Source of the DNA: Carya illinoinensis
Taxonomy: Eukaryota > Streptophyta > Magnoliopsida > Fagales > Juglandaceae
Assembly (NCBI RefSeq): GCF_018687715.1
Contig: NC_056758.1
Coordinates: 40,581,467 to 40,645,466 of the forward strand
Reading direction: 5' to 3'
DNA length: 64,000 bases
Below are positions 1-12,781 of this stretch, piece by piece. The stretch's first letter is position 1; each line of letters opens with the position of its first letter. Under the pieces are notes generated by a model. It ran no database searches, had not been told where the DNA came from, and saw only the letters and a program-made list of their open reading frames with translations. Position numbers and translations under genes: made by a program.

Positions 1-127
1 CCACATCCCCACTGCACCTTGCCAACTAGCCAAGAAGTCCACCACATGTAAAGGCATCACTCAAGCAATGCCTACCCTTGCAAACAACTCATTCCACAAG
101 ATCGTCACCATCTCACAATGAAGAAAC

Positions 128-736
128 TACCCCGCCCCGCACCATGCAGGGTAGGGGTTTTCAACCCCGCCCCGGTAGCTGGGGGGTGGGGTCAAAAAGC
201 CATCCGCCCCGCCAGCCGCCTAGGCCAACCCATTTTTAAAAAATTATTTTTGGGTCCAAAAATAATTTTTTGGATCCAAATTATAATAGAATTTAAATTA
301 TAGATATAAAAAGAATTTAAACTCATTAGAGTTATATTTTGGATTGTCTTGGCTTCCTAGGCCAACAATTTATATAGGAGGCCAAGGCAATACAATAGTC
401 ATACTTAAACAATGTGGAACTTGCCAATACAATACATTAGTCATACTTAAGCAATGTGTGACTTACTACTAAGTCCCACCCACATTGCTTGAGTATGATT
501 ATTGTATTGCCTTGGCCTCCTATATAAAGGTTGGGCTAGGAGGCCAAGACAATCTGATAACTTGAATATAATTTCAAGTTTTTAATAAATTGTATATATC
601 TATATACAATATATTTATATATAAATATAAAAAAAATATATTTTTTATAGATGTGGAGTGGAGCTGGGGGCGGGGCTGGGTTCATCCCGGCCCCCTCCCC
701 CCCTGTGCTGGCGCCCCGCATGGGTGGAGCAGGGTA
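128..736. mobile_element. Non-autonomous hAT-like element with GC-rich ends (putative)
   Basis: Two GC-rich ends flank an AT-rich core of about 450 bp. The left end (128-147) and the reverse complement of the right end (718-736) match over about 19 bases, allowing one gap and a few substitutions: both read TACCC, then a C-rich stretch, then CCATGC. The ends are full of CCCCGCCCC-type runs. I could not find a clean 8-bp target duplication, so the hAT assignment is an inference from the look of the ends. It lies in the intron upstream of the first visible Ca2+-ATPase exon and holds a smaller foldback at 342-554. Confidence 0.45.
342..554. repeat. 213-bp foldback (inverted-repeat) element
   Basis: The left arm starts GATTGTCTTGGC and the right arm ends CCAAGACAATC. 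Inside these, TATATAGGAGGCCAAGGCAA at about 372 mirrors TTGCCTTGGCCTCCTATATA at about 509, and a CATACTTAAACAATGTGG block mirrors CCACATTGCTTGAGTATG. The arms are about 80 bases long. The left arm also carries a second, direct copy of the CAATACA..TCATACTTAAGCAATGTG block. The structure is MITE-like and probably nested in the larger GC-ended element. Confidence 0.6.
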
Positions 737-1069
737 GCCCTTAAAAAAAAAAAAACCAGATTTGTCATCTTTTTTACACATGAAGCACCAATCCATCACA
801 TATAAAGCCATTTTCCTCAAATTATTAGTAGTTAAGATTTTCTCAAGCGGCACCAACCAGCAGAAAAATGCGACTTTTTTTTATTTTTTATTTTTATGTC
901 GGCGAACCTTTACAAGGCAGGGCCCTTCGAACCCACCCCTGCAGAAAAATGCAACTTTACTGGGCACTCTAGCTCTCCAAATGCATTTCTAGGGGTATGT
1001 TATATTACCATGACTATTTAACACCTTGTAAAAGGATTTCACAGAGAATCTGGACTTATGATCATGTAC

Positions 1070-1690
1070 TCATTGCATCCTATCCTCCTTGATCTGATCA
1101 ATCTTTGTATCATAAAGTTTTACAAAGAAATCAACAGCTTCACTCACCTCCCAGTCCTGTAAATCTCTAGTAAATTCCACATTCCAATTCAACATATTAT
1201 TAGAAAACATATAAGAGTCAGCCACTGCAGTCCCTTTGTTTCTAGCAATCTTGAAAAAGGCTAGGATATGCAAATTTAAGAGATAAATCTCCACAGCAAA
1301 CATCATGCCAGAAAAAAATATTAGTCCCAGTCCCCACTTTGAAATTAATGTTTTTGACAAAATTCTCCCACCCCAACTGAATAAACTTCCATAATCCCAC
1401 CCCAAACACCCCTTTTATTTCATTAGTACACCAATTCCTCCACATCCTTCCATATTTAGCATCTACAATCTATCTCCACAATGCGTTACTCTCTTTGTTT
1501 TATCTCCAAAGCCACTTTCCTAGGAGGGCTTTATTTAAAAGCTTTAAATTCCGCACACCCAAGCCTCCACAAGACACTAGGGTAAAAACCTTATTCCGAC
1601 TCACCAAGTGATATTTTTGTTCCTCCCCAATACCATCCCATAAGAAATTTCTAAAAATCCTCTCAATTCTATTTACTACCCCCCTTTGGA
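1070..1690 (-). mobile_element. LINE reverse-transcriptase fragment (3' part)
   Basis: On the minus strand the frames read the region after the reverse transcriptase core of a plant L1-type [22 protein letters not shown] near 1520-1570, then a stretch with GVGLWKFIQ and GTNIFFWHDVCCGD near 1290-1400. Frame changes split it into two overlapping reading frames, so it is dead. The same block occurs in the plus-strand LINE at 3430-6136 (FWHDVWCGD near 5680), so the two are related copies in opposite orientation within one host gene. Confidence 0.7.
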
Positions 1691-2040
1691 ATAGGAAAAA
1701 GAGAGGAAATAAGTAGGTAAATTAGACAGAGTGCTTATAATCAATGTTGAAATACTTTTGGAGTGCACTAGATCTGTGGGATCAGACACAGTTGAAATGT
1801 CGAAATACTTTGAGATGGGCAACATCTAAATACTTCAAGTAGAAGGCCAAAGAAAGACAGATATAAGTTAATGTTGGGTGGTGTGGAGATAGGAAACTAT
1901 TGTAAGTGCCAGCTGGATTTTTTGGGAGGAAAACCTCTCCTCGATCTTTTCTTTTTTCCAAGTAGCCCCACTCTTTTTTTGGGTGTTGGGTATTAATTTT
2001 TTTCATGTCTTCTATTTCTCACTTTTCCTTTTATTAATAG

Positions 2041-5000
2041 ATGACTGTGGTTGAGGCTTATGTTGGTGAGAAAAAAATTGATTCTGCTGAGAACAACTCA
2101 GAGTTGTCTCCCGTGCTATCTTCTTTACTTATCGAAGGCATTGCAGGGAATACCAATGGCAGTGTGTATGTGCCTGAGGTATGTTTTTTTTAACAATTCT
2201 GCAGAAACTATAGTAGGAAATCTGTCAACAGTATGATAATGCTGTCAATGCACCATGCAGAGTGGTGGAGATGTGGAGGTTTCTGGATCACCAACTGAAA
2301 AGGCCATCCTTTTCTGGGGAGTCAAGGTTCATTTTTCTAACTATATACTTTTGGCCCCTTTTTAGGTAAATTTTTTTCTTTTAAGACTAATGATGGATAT
2401 CTTTCTTCACAGCTGGGGATGAATTTTGGGGTCATCAGATCCAAATCTTCAGTTTTGCGTGCCTTCCCATTCAACTCAGAGAAAAAACGAGGTGGCATCG
2501 CACTTAAAATGGTAATGTGAATGCATGGTCATTAGCGTCTAGTAATTGTAGTAGTATGGCTATGTACTCAATGGTGATTGCATGGTCATTAGCGTCTAGT
2601 AATTGTAGTAGTATGGCTATGTACTCAATGGTGATTGTATTACTAGCAAATGAACTTTTCTGTTTTTGATTTCAATATGTTTTTAGAACTTTGGATTTCT
2701 TTGGTGTTGGATACAATTAATTTGTTGGTTAGAGATATTCTCCTGTCCATAGATTGTCATTTTGAAATTTGCACTTATAGAAAAACTGTGATTTGGATCT
2801 TATCATTTTGGAAGTAAAGCTTGGAATCTTTTTCTCGTTACCCTCATTGTTATTGTGCATTCTAAGCTCTGACTTTGGGTTTTGAATTTTTTTTATGGAT
2901 GAGTAGTTTTTGTTAATAAATAAGTTGTGGTAATAATCAAGAAAAGCGAACCAAGGCATTATTGAGTTACACCAGGAGTCGATTTAGGCCCCATTTGAAT
3001 AGTGAAAGTGTTTCTTCTCATCTAATCATTACAACGTTTCCAAATTCCCACACAAAATATAATCAACAATCCAACTTTTTCAAATCCCACAACAATTTTT
3101 TTTTTGATAAGTAATAATATTATATATATCAATAGGAGTAACCAAGTACACTGACATTTATTGGCACCGGGTGTCTAAGAAAAGCGTCCCGACTAATCCT
3201 ATTCCCTCTTAAATTTATTGTCATTTCACCTTCTGTGGTTGCTTATTACTATATTTCCCTAGAGAAAATGTATATCTACCATTTTCATCCCATTTCTGGA
3301 TGAGAATTGTTTAGGGTAGCTTGACTTCATATTTTATACATCTTAGTTATACAACTTAGATGTTGTGATATCAAGCATCATTAGAGAAAGTAGTATATAT
3401 ACAACTTAGATATTGTGATATCAAGCATCTCCGTCGTGGGAGGTTTACTTTATGGAGTTGTCTCAGAAGCAGTTGCCCTGAGTGTGCTCGTATCATTATC
3501 CTATTGTGTTAGACTGTGGAGGTATCCATAGAAGACGACGGTATTTCAAGTTTGAAAATATGTGGTTAGCGGCGGATGGTTTTGTAGAGAAGGTGCATTC
3601 TTGGTGGTCTTCTTACCAGTTCATAGATACTCCCAGTTTCATTCTCACATGTAAGCTTTAAGGTTTTGAAGCAAGATCTTAAGAAATGGAACTTGGAAGT
3701 GTTTGGTAGCATTGACAATCAGAAGGCTACCCTCATGGAGGAATTACAGGAGTTAGAGGGAAGGGAATTGATGGGAGACACCTTGGAGGAGGCCTTATTG
3801 AGGGAGAGTTCAGTTGTGATTGAACTGGAGAGGGTGTTATTGATAGAAGAGTGGCAACAAAAATCCAGGGCCCTTTGGTTATAAGAATGTGATAAATGTA
3901 CGAAGTTCTTTCATAAAGTGGCCAATTCCTTTTCTCAAAAAAAAAAAGTGGCCAATTCACATACGCAGCAACGCTAGTAAGACACTTCATTCAGGTACTC
4001 AAGTATTCAATTCCCCTGCTGAATTAAAAATCATATTGTGCATTATTACGTGAACCTCCTCACGGAATCAGCCTGTTGGAGGCTGAAGCTTGATGATTTG
4101 TTGTTTGAGTCTATTGATCCACAAAGCATGAGTTGGTTGGAAAGACCTTTTGACGAAGATGAGATTTATAAGGTCATTTGTGGTATGGTTAAGGATAATG
4201 CGCAAGGCACGGATGGCTTTTCGATGGGATTCTTTCAAGCTTGTCGGGATGTTATAAAATGTGATGTTATGCAGGTTTTCATAGAATTCCACTCTTTCCA
4301 GAAGTTCGAGAAAAGCGTCAATGCGACGTTCATCGCTCTTATACCAAAGAAACATGAGGCTATGGCAATTGAGGATTTTCGCCCCTTAAGCCTTGCGAGC
4401 GAAGTATGCAAGATCATCTCGAAGGTCCTTACTAATCAGCTTAGCCCGGTTTTGGAACAAATTATTTCTAAGCCTCAAAATGCATTTGTTTAGGGGAGAC
4501 AAATCCTTCATTCAGTTTTTATTGCAAATGAGTGCTTGGATCATATGCTGCGGGAAGGAGTGCTAGGTATTCTTTGCAAGCTTGACATGAAAAAGGCATA
4601 TGACCTTGTAAATTCTTATTTTCTTTTATACTTGCTCAGGAGGTGTGGCTTTGGTGATAGGTGGATTTCCTAAATTCGACATTGTGTCTTTACCGCTCGT
4701 TCTTTCGTGCTAGTTAATGGCACTCCTGCTGGATTTTTTAACAGTTTACACGATTTGAGGCAAGGAGATTTTGTCTCTTCTTTTTGTCATTGTTATGGAG
4801 GCACTTGGCCGTATGGTGAAGGCTGTTGTTGGAGGAGGGTTTCTTTCCGGGATTTCAGTGGGTAATGGCACTAATGGCTCTATCATACTCTCACATCTCT
4901 TATTTACAGATGATACTCTCCTATTTTGTGAGACAGATCCTGGCTGGATTCAATCTTTGCGAGCGCTTTTGTATGTTTTGAAACAGTGTCAGGGCTTAAG

Positions 5001-8000
5001 GTGAACCTTGGTAAATTTGAGATGGTTGCGGTGGGTGTGGTGCCCAATATCAACAGCTTGACTCGTATCCTGGATTGTAAAGTGTCTCATTTGCCTATGA
5101 AATATTTGGGACTCCCTTTGGGGGCGACTTTTAAGGCTCGAGCTATTTGAGATAGGGTTTTGCAGAAACTAGAGAGAAGGCTTTTTAGGTGGAAACGGTT
5201 GTATTTATCGAAAGGGGAGCGACTCACTTTAATTAAGAGCACTTTAACTAACCTCCCCACATATTTCCTATCTTTATTTCATTTGCTTGCAGGGGTGGCG
5301 ACTAGGGTTGAGAAATTATTCCGGGCTTTTTTGTGAAGGGAGTGGGGGAGGAAACAAAATTCCATCTTGTTAATTGGAAAAAATTTTGTTCCCTAATAGC
5401 AAACGGTGGCTTGGGAGTATGCAATGTGAGGACTTTCAATAAAGCTTTGTTGGGAAAATGGTTATGGAGCTACCACTTGGAGGGGGTTTCGCTTTGGAAG
5501 GAGATTATTGACTCTAGACACAGGAGTGCGTGGGAGGGGGGGTGCTCCAATGAAGTGAGAGAGAAGGGAAAAGGGGGGGGGGGTACGGCTTGGGCTTATT
5601 GAAATTTATTAGTAGGGGATGGCAAAGCTTCTAAAGTCAAATATCCGGTTCGTGGTTGGAGAGAGTTCCAGAATCAGGTTTTGGCATGATGTTTGGTGTG
5701 GAGATTATGCTCTTCATAGGGCATTTCCAGCACTCTATCATATTGCCGCTAATAGTGAGACTTTTGTGGCAGATATGCGGGTATTTTCTCATGTTTCATA
5801 CCAGTGGAATGTCCTTTTTAATAGGGATATTCATGATTGGGAATTGCACACCGTTTCTGAAATTTTCAGGTTGCTATGCTCCATCGGAAAGGAATGAGTG
5901 GTGCTTTGAAGATAGGGAGAGGACAATGGCGGAGCTTCAGAATTTTTTCATGCACACCTTAATGCTTTGGTTCTCAGCCATTGTACTTGATGGAAACGAT
6001 GTTCATGACTTTTTTTCTGTAATCTAGAATGTATTTAGGTGTTCCTTTGTATACTTCCTGTATACATGGGTTATGTCTTTTTCATTTGTATCAATAAAAT
6101 TTACTTACATATTTTTTTTAAATAAAAAAAAAAAAAGTAATTCCTAACATGCTTGATGCATGCTTTCTTATAAAAATTCTAGAAGATTGCAATAAGCAAT
6201 TGGGTTACGAAAGTAGTGCAATGGAGAAGACTCAATAACTTTACGTATGCTGGATGAGAAGTGTCTCAGCATTCTGTCCTGGATAAGCTCTACTTGCGAA
6301 AGTAGTATCAAAATCTAGGCCATGCTTCATGAGGAAGGTCCACAATTGAACCTGTAAAATCACATCCAAAAAATTGTCATTCAGGGAATCCTTGTGTATA
6401 GTCACGTTTGTTGCATCTACGATGAAATATAATTGCCAGTGACTTATCATTTTCTCTGTCATCTTTGCAGCCTGATGCTCAAGTTCATATTCACTGGAAA
6501 GGGGCTGCTGAAATAGTTTTAGCATTGTGCACACAGTACATTGATGCAACTGATCAGTTGGTACCGATGGATGAAGATAAGGTTTGAGAGCGAATTTGCT
6601 TTCTTTTTCCTTTTTTTCGTTTCAGCTTGGGTAATAGTTGGATGTCATATGGAATCTACACTTGAAAGATATGCTGTTAAGTGAAGAACTTTATCTAGAG
6701 ATATAGTTGCAACTTTGCCTTTCTTAACGTCTATACTATGTAGTGTATAACTTGTTTTTTAGCTGGTTGTACAAGTATTTTGCATGTTTCTGTTCTAGCT
6801 TTGATCCTTTTAGTGAAGTTCAATTTGGTTTGCAGGTGAAATTTTTTAAGAAAGCAATTGAGAATATGGCGGCTGGTAGTTTGCGTTGTGTTGCCATAGC
6901 ATATAGAACATATAAATTGGAAGAGGTTCCATCTGGTGAAGACCAACTAGATCAGTGGGCATTACCTGAGAATGATCTTGTATTGCTGGCTCTTGTAGGC
7001 ATCAAGGTATAAATTTTCACAGAAATCACGCACACTCACATATTGCAAGGTTTGTATTTGGTGCCATTTACTTGTTTGTGAAATAATTTTACCTTGTGAA
7101 TAATTTCTGTAATTGACTTGGCCACAGTTCTTTCTAAATTCTCCATTTTTGTAGTTTTACGTTCTTGTTGGACATTGAGCTTTAACTCAATTGGCACCTT
7201 CTCCCCTATAACTATGGGTTGAGGGCGAATTTGTTGGTTCGGGATCTACTGGGTGGGTATGTGGAGCAAAACAGGAAAAAAAAAATAAATGTATCAGTTT
7301 TTGGGCCTGAGATATGGACATGCCATTGTGCTGTAATGCCTCTAGCTCTGCATATCTTCTGTAGAATTCTTGTCTAAATTTATTTCACCTCTTTCCCATG
7401 TTTGATACATTTTCTTTTTCAATATGGCCGTAGCTTTGTTGTGGTGCTTTTAATGGTTCACAAAGTCCAACAACAATTTTGGATCAGTTTTTCTATTTAG
7501 AGAGCTTGTCTTTGGGGCATCATCCAAAATTTATGGAGAAAATATTACTCTATTATTGTCTTTTTGAAAGTTAATCCCTTCTTAGTTTCTGTACTTAATG
7601 TTCAAATGCAGGATCCTTGTCGACCTGGTGTGAAAGATGCTGTGCAACTATGCCAAAATGCTGGCGTTAAGGTACTTTGTGTGTTTTAAAATTTAAGTTG
7701 CTTGTAATGTTCAAGACCTGTTGACGCAATCGATCAATTTTTGAGATGCAAGTTTATTCCTCTGTAAAGAAGCTGTACAATAAATTGGGCAGTGCCCATA
7801 ATATACAACCTGATTACACTTGCGCATCAGTCTCCTCTCCTGCACTACTACCAAAACCCCAAAAACTCTCTCAGCCACAAGCCCCCTTACAATTAGCAAC
7901 TCTAGTGAATGCTGACCTCTTCATGATAGAATTACTACATTGCATCCTCCATTTGGACCTCAACTCCTACTTGGTTTGAACTCCAAACGGACCAAAGTCT

Positions 8001-10198
8001 CCAAACGGACGGAAGTCTCCAAACCCTTAGTACCATTATCTACAATGAAGGCTTGAATCATAATTCAATACTCTCTTTCAATTGCCATATTCGTCTATAT
8101 TAAGAATTATGGACTAGCTTACTTTTCTATCCTTTGTTTTCTGTGGTATTTAGTGAAACTTGATTACCATAATACGCACACATAAAAAAGTACATAGAAT
8201 ACATCCACTGTCTATGAACATGGTACATTTTAATAGTATAATACCCAATGTCTTCAGCATTGCTTCATCTAGTGCTTTATTTTATATTTCATATCCAGAA
8301 CATTTCATAATATGATGTTAAAGTTCTGGTCTAAAGATTGCTGTAACAGCAAATATGTTAAAATACTGCTAGCTTTATCAGTTATGTGAATTTGTTGCTG
8401 TGTAGTTTTGAAGAGGTTCGTTAAAAACCTTTGTTTCCCATATTTGGTGCTGTTTATGGTTTTCATTTTCTTGACAGGTCTACGTTGATCATGGTGGTAT
8501 GAGTGTACTGTGATACATGTTGTGAAAGAAGTAATATTTTGTTCTGACCTATAGGTGCGCATGGTCACCGGTGACAATCTTCAAACTGCAAAAGCAATTG
8601 CCTTGGAATCTGGAATACTGAGTTCTGATGCAGATGCCACTGAGCCCAATCTCATTGAAGGAAAGACATTCCGTGCCTTGTCAGATATAGAAAGAGAAGA
8701 AATTGCAGATAAGATATCTGTATGTTCTACTACATGTTCAGAATTGTTGGTTTAACTTCTTTAAGACAAACTGGTATAAAGATTAACCTTCTTGTGTAAT
8801 ATATAGGTGATGGGGCGATCTTCTCCCAATGACAAACTTTTGCTTGTGCAAGCGTTGAGAAAGAAAGGGCATGTAGTCGCCGTAACTGGGGATGGCACTA
8901 ATGATGCCCCTGCTCTACATGAGGTTTGACAACGTCTTCTATATCTTTCTTTTCTTGTCTTATATTTGTCCTTTGATATAGCTGTTTCTACTACAAGTAG
9001 TATTAATAGTGGAATTCGTGGTGGATGATTGATCCAAGATTTGGGGATGGAGTCAATTTCTTCGTTCTTTCATCTTTTGTATTATCTCAAGTGAGAGGAG
9101 GTGGCAAGGACCAATTCTCACGGTCAAATCTTTTTACCATGCCTTGTCATGTGCTCACTGCATAGGCTCTTCATTTACTTAGAAGTCTTTGGAGAACTGA
9201 TTGGGGGTAGAGTTACACACACACACACACACAAATATAGACAGAAGCCTTAGGGAAGAGATTAACTTTGAAAAATCAGAGAAAGATGTGCGTTATAGTA
9301 ATGGAATGGCCATCTGTATGTATGAAGAGCGGGGTCCTTAGAAATGTTGACCATCTGAGTTTCAGAGTGGAACAAAGTAACTGTGAATCCAAGTGGCTGT
9401 TTCCATCATGCAACTGCAGTTTGGCTGAAAACCTGTTTTGGCTTCTTGTTTGAGCCTTGTGGTGTTGCCTGTAACTTTGAAACATATTAGATATAAAATA
9501 ATATCGTTTCAATTTAGAACTTAATTTTCTATTTTATTGGTCTTGATCGGTGTTCTATTATTTTGGAGTTTAGGCAGACATTGGTCTTGCAATGGGCATT
9601 TCAGGGACAGAGGTTGCGAAAGAGAGCTCAGATATCATCATCTTGGATGACAATTTTGCTTCTGTTGTGAAGGTTAGTTTTGTCCTCCAAGTTCCTTTCT
9701 TGGGGTAAATGACATTTAGTTTGTGTTCGAGATCAGTGACTTTTGTTCTGTTTGAAGGTTCTTGTAATTAAACAATAAGACTCTCATGTCTGTTAAAAGT
9801 CACTTGAATGGAACTGGGACCCACTAGTTCATGAGCTTGTCTTTGATATTATCCTGGCCACAAGTTCATTAATTTCAAATTTGTTATTTTCAAAAAGCAG
9901 TATGGTATTTTGTGGTTGTGCAAACCAAAGAGAATGATGACCTTGGGTAGCACCAAGTCTGAAACCAAGTGGATTTATTTTGTGCCCCATATTTCAGGGA
10001 CAAAGTTCTCCTCACGAATGATTTTTTTTTATTTTTCATTTCTACTGAATGTAGGTTGTCAGATGGGGTCGATCGGTATATGCAAATATTCAAAAATTCA
10101 TTCAGTTCCAACTTACAGTGAACGTAGCAGCTCTGATTATAAATGTTGTGGCAGCTGTTTCCTCTGGCGATGTCCCACTAAATGCTGTGCAGGTTTTT

Positions 10199-10278
<80 letters not shown>

Positions 10279-12743
10279 ATGGCTTGACTATCCTTTCTCT
10301 TTTTATAGCTTCTTTGGGTTAATCTTATCATGGATACTCTTGGAGCTCTAGCATTAGCTACAGAACCACCAACTGATCACCTGATGCACCGGTCACCAGT
10401 AGGCCGAAGGTAGTTTTTCGGTTATGGGAGCTTTAATTATATTCGGTTGTCTTTAAACTAATTGTAAACTCATAAATTAAATGGCATTGCAACTTCATGA
10501 TCATTTCTTACTCCTGAGGAAGCTTTTCTGAGGTGGTGCCATGCTATGCCAATCTGGCCACCTTGGGAAAGCTTCCTTGGGAGTAAGAAATGATTTTGAA
10601 GTTATAATTCCATTAACTTATGTCCTTATTAATTCCTTTTTAATGATGTATGAAAATTCTATAGTGCCGATATGGACCAATGGCTTTTCAGGACCAGCTG
10701 GAAGTGTTCTCTTTTTCATTTATTTTCTCTGATAATGTTATTCAATGCTTGTCAATTTTTTATTGGCTGGCATGTCTCCTGTATTTTTCAGCTTTTATAT
10801 GGAAATAAACAATTAGGTATCATTTATTTACGTTGGTGGTTTTCTGAAATACTCTGATGATTTGTCGTGTTTTTTTTTTTTTTCCCCAGAGAACCTCTTA
10901 TAACAAATATCATGTGGAGGAATTTGCTGATACAGGTAATGCTTCTTCTTTTTTTCTTTGGTGGTTATAGTTCACTGGCAGTGTTGTAACTAGGCTTTTC
11001 TTGTATACTCCCTATGTACTCGGGCTTTGCCTATTTACGAGGATCAATAAAATTTCTTTTACCTATCCAAAAAAAAAAAGGTTCACTAGCAGTGTGTTTC
11101 AGCTGTCTGCAGTGTTAATGTCTTAGGCTTCGCCTATTGTAATAAAATTCTTATTTACTGATTAAAAAAAAATTTTGATTGGGAAATTACTTATAAAAAA
11201 ATGTTGATTGGAAAATTGCAGGCTCTATATCAAGTGACTGTCTTGCTTATTCTCCATTTCCAAGGTAGGAGTTTACTGAATTTGGAGGATTCCATCCCCG
11301 ACCATGCCAACAAAGTGAAGAATAGTTTAATATTCAATTCCTTTGTCCTTTGTCAGGTAACCTTTAACTCGCTAAATTTATAGGACAAGCAAGTTAAATT
11401 ATTTACGCTTCTCTGTCTTTGACTATCTTCAGTTTTTATTGGTATTTGGTTATTACATGGAAACATTATTACCAATGACCATACAGTCCTATAGCTAAGT
11501 TCTCATAGATCTACAATCTAGTTTTTATTATGTATGAATCGAAGGGGCAATCAGACTTGGGGAATTTCCCCTTGAATTATCTAAGGTGCATTGCTGGAAA
11601 CTCTTTGCCGAGGGCCTATGCATCTCCGGGATTAGTCTGTACTGTGTTCTCAAACACCCGGTGCCCAAAAAAAAAATAACTCTAGTTCTGAGTTCTTGTT
11701 AGGTATTTTCTTTGTATACTTCATGTGTACTCTTTTTTATTAATAAAATCTTAATTTTACTTCTAACAAAAAAGAAAAAAAAAAAAAAAAAAAAAAAGGT
11801 CGTAGCTTTGAAGGTAGTGCAAAGACAATGGAGGAACTCTAAGCTTTATTTCTTTCAGTACACTACTATTGGATGGCTGCCCATTTATGTTTCCCTAGCC
11901 TCAGCTTCCAGAATTTGCTTGCTCTTTTTTAACGTTTTATAACTAGGTGTATATGCGCTCCTTGTGCACTTGGATGGTGCCCTTTTGATCATTAATAAAA
12001 ATTCATCTTGCTTGTTAAAAAGTTTTCCATTGTGTTTCATTTGTGCCCATAAAGCTGTCAGAACAATCAGAGCTCACTACCATGGGATAGTAAATTTTTC
12101 TTAGATGTGTCATTGGATAGAAAATTGCTATACACTGATATGTTAGAGATTAAGCATGCGAATGATATGATTTGTCCAACTGCAGGTTTTTAATGAATTT
12201 AATGCTCGGAAGCCAGATGAATATAACATCTTCAAAGGAATTACGAAAAACTATCTTTTCATGGGGATAGTAGGACTAACTGTTATTCTTCAGGTGATAC
12301 TCATGTAGGCTATTTTTATTTGCTTTGTTCACTTTATTATCTTCCATGGACTAAGCATTTCTTTGTGTTGTTTAGGTTATTATCATTGAGTTTCTAGGGA
12401 AGTTTACTTCGACAGTGAAGTTGAATTGGTCACAGTGGCTGATATCCGTCATTATTGGTTTTATGAGGTGAGTTGGTAATGGTATGAAGTGGTTTAGGGG
12501 GGGTTACTTCCAAGATGTTTTGGTGCATCTTGCATTTCAACCATGTTTGTTTGGGAAATTTTCCTTCAAAGTGAATTTTTAAGATGATTTTCACGGTCAT
12601 TAGCTATCTTGGAAGGCCTATCTACCGATCAAAAAAAATCTATCTGACTACTTCGAAAAGATTCGTCCTTATGAATACTATAGATAGGCATGCATCATTA
12701 CTGGTTAAAGAGCTAACCTTCATCTTTCCCCTTGAAATTAATC

Positions 12744-12781
<38 letters not shown>

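Noticed and set aside
7172..7285. Possible tRNA gene
   Set aside because: A- and B-box-like sequences are present but spacing and stems do not give a tRNA fold; a SINE explains it better.
10118..10351. Frames with Ser-Leu or Arg-Glu repeats
   Set aside because: They are translations of the (CT)n microsatellite next to a real ATPase exon.
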